Shown piece by piece: positions 25,201 through 37,200 of a stretch of 64,000 nt of DNA. This stretch comes from Marthasterias glacialis (Eukaryota; Echinodermata; Asteroidea; Forcipulatida; Asteriidae), in assembly GCA_911728455.2 (NCBI GenBank), contig OU452232.1, positions 5,917,227 to 5,981,226 on the forward strand, in the 5' to 3' direction. The position numbers and the translations under genes were made by a program. Positions within the stretch are counted from its first letter, which is position 1, and each line of letters starts with the position of its first letter. The notes beneath the pieces are model-generated. The model was not told the DNA's origin and ran no database searches. It saw nothing but the letters and a program-made list of their open reading frames with translations.

Positions 25201-28200
25201 TTTGCAAGAATGAGCATGAGTATGAGTTCAAGATCGAGATTGAGTATGAGTACGAGATTGAGCATGAGTGTGAGTACGAGATTGAGCATGAGTGTGAGTA
25301 CGAGACTGAGTAAGAGTATGAGTACGAGATTGAGCATGAGTATGATTACGAGATTGAGCATGAGTATGATTACGAGATTGAGCATGAGTATGATTATGAG
25401 TATGAGTATGAGTACGAGATTGAGTATGAGTATGATTACGAGATTGAGCATGAGTATGAGTACGAGATTGAGCATGAGTATGAGTTCGAGATTGAGCATG
25501 AGTATGAGTACGAGATTGAGCATGAGTATGAGTACGAGATTGAGTATGAGTATGAGTACGAGATTGAGCATGAGTATGATTACGAGATTGAGCATGAGTA
25601 TGAGTACGAGATTGAGCATGAGTAAGAGTACGAGATTGAGTATGAGTATGAGTATGAGTACGAGATTGAGCATGAGTATGAGTACGAGATTGAGTATGAG
25701 TATGAGTACGAGATTGAGCATGAGTATGAGTACGAGATTGAGTATGACTATGCGTATGAGTACGAGATTGAGTATGAGTATGAGTACGAGATTGAGTATG
25801 AGTAGGAAATTGAGTATGAGAGAGTATGAGATGGACTGTGAGTATGAGTAGGAAATTGAGTATGAGTACGAGATTGAGTATGAGCATGAGTATGGGTACG
25901 AGATTGAGTATGGATACGAGATTGAGTATGAGCATGAGTATGGGTACGAGATTGAGTATGGGTACGAGATTGAGTTTGAGTACGATATTGAGTAATGGGT
26001 ATGAGTATGAGTTTGAGTATGATTACGAATTTGAGTATGGGTACAGGTCGAGTATTAAAGCCTATCACTCCATCAACATAGAAGAAAGAAGAACATAAAT
26101 ATTCACAGATTTACATCAATACACGGTATAAAGATAATGATGGTAGAAAACTTTCTTTGAAATATTTCTCTTTAGAGCTATCTTTAATGAATAATAAAGG
26201 ACAAGAGATCCAAACGTTAATTTTCATCTCATGAGACCCAAAACTCTGCCTGAGAATGCGTACAAAAATGCACAATACATTTTTAACGTTTTTTTCAGGT
26301 TGGTTTTATAACATATATCTTGATTTATGCAAAGAATGGAAGCATTTACAGACACTAATTTTACCAATGTTGAGATGATGCTTTAAAGTGCAAAACGGCT
26401 GTTTGTTTTGAGTAGGCCTAGGCCTACGAGGATTCGTTATTAAAAAAAATAAAAAGATAAAAACGGGGGAAAACTCCCTGTCTACATTTAATATGGTCAG
26501 CCGAATCAACCTCGATGAGGTCACGGCCAAGGCATATCGATCACCTGTAATTAAATTGATCACAATTCACTTTTAATTAGAGGGCTTAAATCAATAAATG
26601 CAAACCAGATTATGAAATGACCACTTCGGTTACGTGTGCGAGTCACTCTGACAACATTCGGGTGTGCAAGTCAATGGATTCTATTGGTCGAGTTGACACA
26701 CTGGCAAAGCCTGCGCACGCGTGTGAACCTGAATCACTGCAAAGAGCTATAGATGAGCCATTAAAAGGTCAAAGTTGAATCTCCATATGCATAAGGGTCG
26801 GTACATCATGTGTTTCATGAGTTTTCTTTGGATAATTAAACACGTTATCATTAAACGTTTTTTAATCTTCTATATATGTTTATCAGATGAAAACGAGGCT
26901 CATTTCCCGAATAGACTGATGGTTAAAAAACTTAGTTACACTCACTCCATTAAGAAGCCAGGGAGCCAGATAGGCAGCAGTGTTCGAGCAGCCATATTTG
27001 TGTTACTAAGCACCGTTGCGCTAGATCATCGGGGATCAAACCGAGGTTAACAGTCAAAGTTAGTCAGGTACCCTTTAAGTTGTGAATTCACACTACAGAA
27101 ACTACCACAGACCAACTACATGAAAATAATATTTCAAAGATAGGTCATACCTACCCTGGGTGTTTAATCATTTCCGTTTGGGATTATTTGCTTTCAAGAG
27201 ATTATTTTAACAGGAAATATGGAAAACCTTTTAGACTTTTTAAAAGAGCGACTTTTAAATATTTTCATGCCTTGAATTAATATTTTGCTTGAAAATCGGA
27301 AATTTGACAAGAGCGTCATCTTTCAAGGTTCCCAGCGGCAAAATAAATCGCTGTTTGAACACTGCGAGTATGCAGAGTGCAAACATAGTTGACTGAACCA
27401 GCTGTAATAGTGCTGCATGTTTGAACGAAGTGAAACATGCAACAGCCGCAACCGGCTTCCGTATTGTCATCTTTGGTTTGTAGACGTCAAAGTGAAGGAG
27501 GGGGACCGCTAATTGTCAAGTAGCATACAACCCAGATATGCATAAATAACCCATAATGAATCAGCCGTTGGTAAACAAAATGATATCCATGCCTTTTTCG
27601 ACCGTTAATATATATTTATATATATTTATATATATATATATATATATATTTTGGGTGATGTCCCGATGTGACAGAGGTGTGCTTTTTAATTGCATATACC
27701 GAGTGATAGGCACAGCTGCGCTCAAGAGCAATTCACTTCCACTCTACAATCGACTAATGACGGTACATCCTCGAAAACCTTTCAGGATTCCAGGGGCCAT
27801 GTTGCTTTTGGGCTCATGCCAGCATTCAGAGCTATGCTGGGTCTTACATGTAGTCTTTCCATCCCGAATTGTAAACCATTCTCATTCTAGTTTTAGAGCT
27901 AAATGCAATACTGGTAAGAAAAGACAAATGATGCGTCGGAAACTAGACTCAGTTGAAGTATCATGTTATTAGAATAAGACAGTTCTCTTTTGTTGACCCT
28001 TTGCACTGACGTCACACGCAGCCACTGTCTGCCCATGGTCTGCCATTTTCGATATGCCTGTAAAGATTTGGTGCGCGTCCGACTGCATGCGTCGTCTAAA
28101 ATGCGCACCGCGCAGTATTACACGGGGAATCTGACTCCGCCCAATGGCAAGAGCGCGATTTCTGGTGTGGTGACGTCAATATTGAATCGGGTCAATGGTC

Positions 28201-31200
28201 AGTTTTTACTATGACGTCATGTTTGCGCAGAGGGATGCATAGTGTGGCCCCCGCCGGGCTCTTTCATGAAGTAGGGGTTATGGGTAGACTTGTTTGAAGA
28301 CGTTCAAGACGCTCCTGTTGCGGTGATTTGCAATGGATCGTGGGATATAAGCAACATGAGCGTCCGGAATCAAGACTAGGTTATGAGTTCCATCAAGATT
28401 GTTCTTGAAATAGGCCTATCTATCAATGTGCAATCTTTAGAGTTAACCTTGGTGTACACTTCCTCACATTTCTTTTTACACTGTCGCGTAAACTGTAAGC
28501 GTTCAATACTGTATCCTTGGTTGATGTGAATGTAACCTGACCCTGTGTAGGGTCCACATTGCACTATTATGTTGTAGACGACTATGTTCACTTACTGGTA
28601 CATTAGTACATATATTGAACGTGGGATTGCTTCATGATGGCCTTGTGGGACTTATAAAATGTAACTCCACGGTCCACCATGCCACTGTAGTGTGTGCCAC
28701 GCCGCCATTTTAGAATAGGTGTACGTGTAAACGCCGCGTCGCCTAAAATGCGCGCTACACGTTTTCTGCTTACGGAGCGGCCATTAGCAGAATTTCTGTT
28801 TCTTAAACACTGCTAACCGTAAGCAAAGTAAAAGGCACGCTAGCTTGCCGGCAGTTCTTGTAAGCAGATGAGTGAAGCAACAATGCCAATCCATTGTGAA
28901 CGCAAACACGCGCTGTCGATCAAATCTTCTCGGTCGTTTATGAAAGACACTTTGCTTAAGCATGTTTCCCTGCTAAGGTAAGCAAACAAATGTGCTTACT
29001 GATAAACAGCTTTATGACATTGGGCCCTGGACCGATGCGTAAGCAGAAAACATCTGCTTAAAGGCTTTGTGAAATTGAGCTGTGGTCGTTGCTTAAAGCC
29101 CCAGCTCAACATTGGTAAAGAGTCTGTCTGTAAATCTTCCATTCTTTGCATAAATCAAGATTTTTGTAATAAAACCAACCTGTGAAAATGTCAGTTCATT
29201 TCGTTGTTTCATTTGCGAGAAAACGGTAAAAATGCATTCAAAATTTTTTTGTACGCATTCCTATATCATAGGCAGAGTTTTCGTCTCATATGAGACGAAA
29301 ACTAATTTTGGATCTTATTTCATTTATTTTTTAGAAACGATAACACTTCAGGCAGAAATATTTCAAGGGAAGTTTTCTACCATTGTTATCTTTATACCAT
29401 GTAATGTATTTGTAAATCTGTGACCAGTAATGTTTTTCTTTTTACGAATGTTGAGCTGGCTTTAAAGCTCCAGCTCGACGTTGATAAGAAAGAAAAACAT
29501 AAATGTTCACATATTTACGTATACTTGGTATAAAGGTAATGATGGTAGAAAATTGTCCTTGAAATATTTCTGTCTGAAGTGTTATCATATTTGAATAATA
29601 AATGAAATAAGATCATTCCAAAAACGTAAATTTCATGTCATGAAACCAAAACTCTGCCTAAGAATGCGTACAAAAAATGCTGAATGCATTTTCCGTTTTC
29701 TCGCAGACAGTTACTAAATGAGCTGAAATTTTCACAGGCTGGTTCTATTACATATAGGCTATCTTGTTTTGTGCAAAGAATGGAAACATTTACAGTCAGT
29801 TTATCAACGTTGGACTGGGGGCTTTAAGGTTAGATTCTCGTGACGCCAGACAATGGTACAGGTATAAGAGTGTCTACTGGAGATTACCATTGTGGAAAGA
29901 AAACCACTTTCACTTCTGTATCGAATTCCACACCGTCTTACAATGCCGCAGCCGTGAACCTTTCCGAACGAATTGAAATCATCCCACCCACAGATCTCTA
30001 GATCAAACAGTAATTTTGAACAATTCTCCCCGCTTGGTTCCCGCTCTTTTGTTCACCGTGTGTCCCCTGGCAATGCGGCGTCCAACACGGCAGTCTCACA
30101 ACAATGTATATTATTTTTTACAAACTCACGTCAAACAACTTTCTGGTGGTGTTTTTATGCACTTTTTAACGGTTTTGTCTTTAAAACTGGCGACCGTTAG
30201 TAACGGTCTGGTAAATTCTGGCAACTCATTATTTTGATGAATGGAGAATTACTTGGTTTTTTTTTGCGTATTTTTGTACCATTTTGACAGATGTGCGCGT
30301 GTAAAATTACCACCCACCGTCTGATTGGTGTAGCGCTCGACATTCTACGGTAGAAATTCAACACAGTGTGATCGTTTGGGGATAGCTAATTATTACAACG
30401 TCGATCTATTCTTGGTTTTGCTCATCATTCTTGACAAATTACAATTCAGTGAGCACTGAATTGGTTAAATGACAAAAATTTAGGCTCCAAGGCCATCACG
30501 GCCAACTTGGTTATTGACAAAAATTAGGATACATAAGGCCTACTGTTTTTTTGAGACAGTCATTCATATCATTATAGTTTTTAATAAATGCATTAATTTC
30601 TCATCGGTAGTCTTTGATCGAGTCAGTGCTTGATTTCCGCTTAATTCCCCCCTCCCCTCTCCCCCAATACAGACACACAATGCGGTGAAATGATCTCATG
30701 GAAGGTAAACCTTTACCGGTGATCTTAAAAGAAAAAAGAAAAACTGCTTTCAATTAATAGAATTACGTAAAAACAACAATAACAATCGACCCTTACATAA
30801 TTCCAAAGTATGACAATAATTGCGCTTCGAACATTATTACTCCGATCACTGGGTCAATTACGTCATTTCCCCAAACCATCTCAGCTCCCTGGGGAGTATA
30901 CTGCCTGCGCTGCCAAGTACCGGGTATGTAGCGCACCAAGCTAAATCAATCACAAGAACCATCTCTGCCCACACAGGTACCCATTTACTCCTGGGAGAAG
31001 AGAAAATTTATAGTTAGGCCCCCTAAGTGTCTTGCTCAAGGTCACAAGTGTCACGACAGGGATTCAAACCCACACCCTGATGACTTGGCCATAAGAACTT
31101 GAGTCCCATGCACTAAACCGCTTAGCCACGACACGCCACATCAACGATGGCATTCGATTTTAAAGCATTTGAAACAAGGTTCAAATACACACGTTTGTGA

Positions 31201-34200
31201 TGCTGAAAGCTTTGCGTGGAGTGGATAACAGGAAGTAAATATTAATTCTCCTGAAGACGTGCAGAGTATACTGTTCGAAACGACGAGACAATAACAACGG
31301 CTCTGAGAGCCAACTTTCCTCCCAAAAGAGATTTACATATGGTTGTACCCACAAGCTAGTAATATAGTTACTTTCTACTAACCGATTCGCCTAGCCACCG
31401 TCATTTACTTTAAGCGAACCGCCAAAGCATAACCGTCTCGCTTAAAAACCTCCCATGATAATATCACGGTATCACGACAGAGCGTCCACTCTGATAAGCC
31501 AGGCTGGTTTATAACGGTTTATTTAGGAGGGTATGGGGACCGTTGTCACGATACATGACCGGCCTCGCTTATAAGCTACGGTGGCCAGTCGGATCGGGTG
31601 GTATTTCCTGCCCACATGTTCATCGACACGGAAAATCTAGGGACGCCATTACTTAGCGCCGTCCCCGTTGGTTTTGTACAAAATACCATCTCACATGTAC
31701 AATTTGTGACTGGTATCCTGCTCAGTTTTGCTCAGCAGAAAATGTTTAAGCAATATTTTCTGCTTAAGCAGCTCTATGAAATTAGGCCCTGCCTTGCCCT
31801 TAAAAGAACTCAGTAACTAGCCTAGGAATGGATTTACTCTTCTAAAAACCAATGATGTATTATCACTTTAAAGTGTTTCTACACATTGGCGCGCACCAAA
31901 AGCATCAAAAAATGCAAGTATACAAAAACGCATGATGCAACGTATAGGGTCCTCACCACGCCTTTAAAAAGCCACAGTACATCGCCATTGATTCCGATCC
32001 AAACACATCTAATTAATGATTGAGATACAGACTCTATCCCCAGACGGAATTCTGGCAAATCCAGATAATTGTTTCCCAACTCAAGGTTGCGGATATATAC
32101 ATGGTTTTCCCGTCCTCTCTATACCTGACAAATTGCGATGGTTGGTCTGAAATTAATTTAACGGGGCAAGAAATCTAATCGGTGATACAGCCTGGCCGGC
32201 GAATGCGCTTTCTGGGTTCGGGCAAAACGATTGGAACTTGATTGCATTATGATCAGTGTGTATTCTAAGCAGTGCAACACCGCCCTAGCTAAAACGGGAC
32301 CAAATTTCAAAAAGCTGGTAAACAGAAACTGGTTACCAGCCAAAACGCCATGTAGTCACTGAAAAACTACCGGGTCAGCATTGACCCGGATTCCGGGTCC
32401 AAGCGGGCTGGACCCATTTCTGGGTCAGTTTGACCCGGAAAGTGGTTTTAAAAAAATTGGATTTTGACTCTTCGTCAGTTTGACAATGTTTCGGGTCGGT
32501 TTGACACAGATTCCGGGTCATACTGACCCAAAAATGTGTCAGGTCCCATGGGAACTGGAATCCGGGTCAATCCTGACCTAGGAGTTTTTAAGAGCATTTA
32601 GTTTGCATTGCCCAATTTTATGGACCCCGGTTTGAATGACGCCATAGTTTTATGAGCCCGTCTGAACTTTAAATGTCAAAGGTCGATATACAAATGTACA
32701 TGAATTCCACAGTACCAGACGAAATCAGTAGTAAAATACTCAGCCCCTACTTATGTTGAATTCCACCCTTCCCCCCCCCCCCCCCACCCACCCATCAGTC
32801 TAATCGAGTGCCCGTCTTGCTTTAAAGCACATGGCCAATATTGGTTATTGTCAAAGACCAGTTTGCACTTTGTGTAACCCAACATCCCGAAATAACAAAC
32901 CTGTGAAACTTTAAGCTCAATCAGAGAAACGAGAAAATAGTGACAATGTTTTCACAATGTTTTCTAAAAAACTACGACATTTCAAGCAAAAATATTTCAA
33001 AAGGGAAGTTTTCCACCATGACCATCTTTATAACATGTAAGTTTATGCGCAAATCTGTGAACATTTATATCTTCAATCTCGCCAATGTTGTGCACACCCT
33101 TTAAAACTCAAAATGTCCTTATTCGGTTGTCATTTTATCTTCATATAATTCTTCGACTCTTCCTGCAAGGTGCACTTTTAAGAGAGTGCTCCCTGAAAGT
33201 TGATATGGGCATATATGCGTTTAACAAAGAGTGCCATATATAAATAGAAGTTGGGCCATGCCATTTTGAACTGAATGCATTCGGTGGACGGAGAACAGTT
33301 GCAGGAAGGTGTAAATGCCAGCCCAGCGACACCAGGCGCATAATTACTGCCCGTTTCCCCCCTCAAATAGAATCGACACCCATGGCGCAGTTCGCACCTG
33401 ATGTATTTGGAATTAAAAGACGCGTATTTATCGATCGGGAGTCGATTCTTGTTTGGTTATTATTCACGACACATGGTCGGTATCAGGTCAAGGAGAGCCA
33501 GGAGTATTTAGTGTTCTTGTGATCGCATTTGGATTGGACTCGGGTTCGGGCTTATTACTATTAGTACTTGTTGTTCAACCCTCTCGGCTGAAACATCTTG
33601 AACTTTAAGGTGAACGTTTTTAAAGTGTTTGTCCCTCCTTTCGGATGATGTTTTACGGAGACAAATGACAGACAGCTGTCCACAATTATCAAGACCGGTT
33701 GCAGTTGGAAAGGAGGTAGTGAGATAGAGGTTGTCTTTGAAAGTGTGTATGCTGTGGCAATGGGGTTAATGGGGACGCTAGGTGGCAGCAGACTTACTCC
33801 ATTTTTTCAAAATTATGCACTGCAAAAACTGGGGTGTTAAATTGATTTCTTGGTATCTATATGTGACAACACTGACATTGTGTTACTTGTCCCCATTGCT
33901 TTATCGTTGGTAAAATCAACACCATGTCGGTGTTGGCACATATAGATACCAAAAGAATAATTTTAACACCCCAGTTTTTGCAGTGTGCGCATGCTCAGAA
34001 CCACGTAAGAAATGGAAGTTTGCTCGATTGAACAAAGAGCTAAGATTAGTCTTAAGTTCGAACCAATCTTATCTGCTAAACAAAGTGTGATGTTATAATT
34101 CAATTCACTATTTGTCAATATTAAAAATTCGTCTTTTAAGATGAATCTTATTGCTTTGTGAAATCGAGTCCTGGTATGTCTGCTGCCACCTAGCGTTCGA

Positions 34201-37200
34201 AAGTCTCACATTATTTACTTTAGAAAAAAAGGAATGATTTCCCGGCAACTAGGTTCAAACAACCTTTTCAACGGCAATATTGTGTTGGCTAATTCAAAAG
34301 GAAGCAGCACTGCAATTTTTTTAGTTTCTAGAAAATATATATATACATTCCTAAGAAAATTCGACCATTTTCAACGGTTTTCTCTGAACGGTACATCATG
34401 GTTTTTAGGGTTTTTTTCAGTTGTAAATGAATGTCCATTCTCTAGTTTTCAAAAAACGCAGCATTCAACTAAATCGTGCAAGATGAATGAAACAAGGCAT
34501 TCATTTGGTGAATTTCCCCCCTTCAAATCCTGCTTATTTCGCTTGCTGCAATTGCAAAAAGCAACGGGGATTTTTGGAGGTCTTCAATCGTTATTTGTCT
34601 CAACTTTGACAATAATTTAGATGGAAATATTTCTCTGGAAGTTTGATACAGGTATGAGCTTTACATACTTGGCAAATGGTTTAATATTTTGGTTAAATTG
34701 ACTGCATTACCTTAATTGAATTCTTATCCTGGTTATAATTTTGCCGTCATTCAGACTTTTAAATGGATTTTCTAAAAATTTCTATTTATAAAACTAGTAG
34801 GGCTGATGGCCTTAGCTTTCGATCCAAACCGGACCTTCGTCAGAGGCAAAAACAAGCACAAACATAAAAACGGATTCATTTATAAAAAAATAAAAAAAAA
34901 GGGGCGTATAATTTTTATTATTTATATTTTTTAATTTGTAATAAATTTTTTCATTTTGGCTTCGTCTTTTTTGTCTTTTTAAATTTCAAAATATTTGTAT
35001 GTAGTTCATGTAATTGTTTCCGTCCTACTTGTTTGTGTTTGTAGACGTAAACTTTGTTTTTTTCTGGATTTGCCAGAATTCCGTCTGGGGATAGAGTCTG
35101 TATCTCAATCATTAATTAGATGTGTTTGGATCGGAATCAATGGTGATGTACTGTGGCTTTTTAAAGGCGTGTCAGGACCCTATACGTTGCATCATGCGTT
35201 TTTGTATACTTGCATTTTTTGATGTTTTTGGTGCGCACCAGTGTGTAGAAACACTTTAAAGTGATAATACATCATTGGTTTTTAGAAGAGTAAATCCATT
35301 CCTAGGCTTGTTCACTTTTTGTATTGTATATCTTATATCTGTGCGTGTGTGTTATGTCTTTCTGATGCCTGAAAATACATAAATAAATAAATATTACATG
35401 AAAATAGCAAAAAAACAGAGAGCTATGTAAAAGCTATATGCAAAAGACAATCGTATCTGTTGGTCATCACCCATCCTGTACATTCATCGTGAATAATATC
35501 ACATTGCCGATTACATAAATAGACTGTCCTTACCATTACAATTCCATTAATAAAATAGCTTTTGTCCGTTTTGAGATTAATTAGGTTTTGTTTTCATTAA
35601 CTTACAACACTGACAAGGTGTGGGTTTGTGATAAAAGGCACTACGGGGTGTTAATATTGTAATTACAAAACGCATATTCCACGCTGCCTCTAATTGCAAC
35701 TAAATATTAACTAATAAAATCGAAGAAGAGTTCAGGTTATAGTGTAAACTCCATTTGCATCTGTTTAAATGGAAGTCGCTACATTTTAACCGCAGATTTT
35801 AAGGGTGATTTAACGCTAATTTGAATACTGTTGTCGGTTAGAATTTACATATTCAAAAGACCTTGGTATGGTTGAATATCACAGATCAATGAATTTGCAT
35901 AGCCAATATTATTTCACACTTATCTCGTGTATTATACTTTTCGGTGATTTTTTGCAACGAATGGAACTTCTTTGAGGTAACCCATGGTTTCTTTGCCCTA
36001 TAATTATAGATCTGGCCGCCTGGGACTGAGATCCAGTTCAATTCCCATCCGTGACCTTTAAGGGTCATAGGTCACCAAGATTTGGGTCAGAACAACGTGT
36101 TCCGTATAAATAAATGTTTGCCGGGGGTGGACTAGTGCACCGTTTCTAAAATTATCTCTTTAATGAGTTGTGGTGGTTCAGAAAAGAACCGGTTGTGTAA
36201 CAACTCGACGTTTCAATCAACATCCTCGAAGTGTCTTCAGGAGTAAAAGAAAAGTGGTTAGAATTTGAATTGTGAGTCTTTGGGTTTATACAACTCCAAT
36301 CTTATACTCTGATATCTTTCAAACTACAATCGTCAATAATAATATAGAAAAGCCAGAACAGAAATATGAAGTTGTTGAAATGTGAACTTGTTACTATTTT
36401 TGGTGGCAAGGATTATGAAGTGAATTACCCTGCAGGTCATGTCAGACAAAACAGTCTCGACAACTTGACACATTTTCCCCTGCACATCACTCAGTGAAGT
36501 CCATGAATAATTTACTAAAAATCCCTGCAAACCCTCTGACACTTCTGGCCCGTTTCCATCCCATTAAGCGACCTTGTGTGGCAGCAACTTCAATTTGGAA
36601 AGTACAGTGACCTGTACGAGTGTTTGCGAAAGCACGGTCTGGTCTGCGAATTTGGGTTAGGCGCCGTTCTTTATATTGTAAAGCACATGCTGAAACTTCA
36701 TTTGATTCAAAATTACTGCTGCGAAACCTGGAATGAGGTCGAGGAAGTTTTTTTTCTCGAAAAGGCCCATAGTTTTTTATAACAAAAAAGTACAAAAACC
36801 GGTTACCTGCCAAAATGACATGTGGTGAACACTTTTTGTGACTGGTTCCCACAGATATACATGAAATTTGACGTCACATTTCGCGGCTTGGGGAAAAAGA
36901 TGTACATTTTTTTCTATGAATGTCGACGTTTAAGTCGCAGACGTGAAATTTGACATCAAATTTCGCGACTTTCGGGGAATGTCGTGAAATTGTCCATGAA
37001 ATTTGATGTCGATATCTAGGTCCTGTGTGTCCCTCCAGGGCCATCATACTTGTCCCCTAAAAAAATAAAATTTAGATGTTCTATTAAACTAAGGAAAGCC
37101 ATGGCCTCTCTTACGGCATTTGGCCTTGGTGCCCTTTCAACAAATATTCCCACAGAAAATTTAACATCTTCTAATGAAAGTGCCCTGCAAAATGAAACTG

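Noticed and set aside
25188-26098. Frames of 90-235 codons on both strands
   Set aside because: Products of a hexamer minisatellite with period divisible by three. Low-complexity translations on both strands cannot all be genes.
36487-36852. 121-codon - strand frame and overlapping + strand frame
   Set aside because: No recognisable domain, and both strands are open to similar lengths, as expected by chance. No splice sites consistent with a gene.
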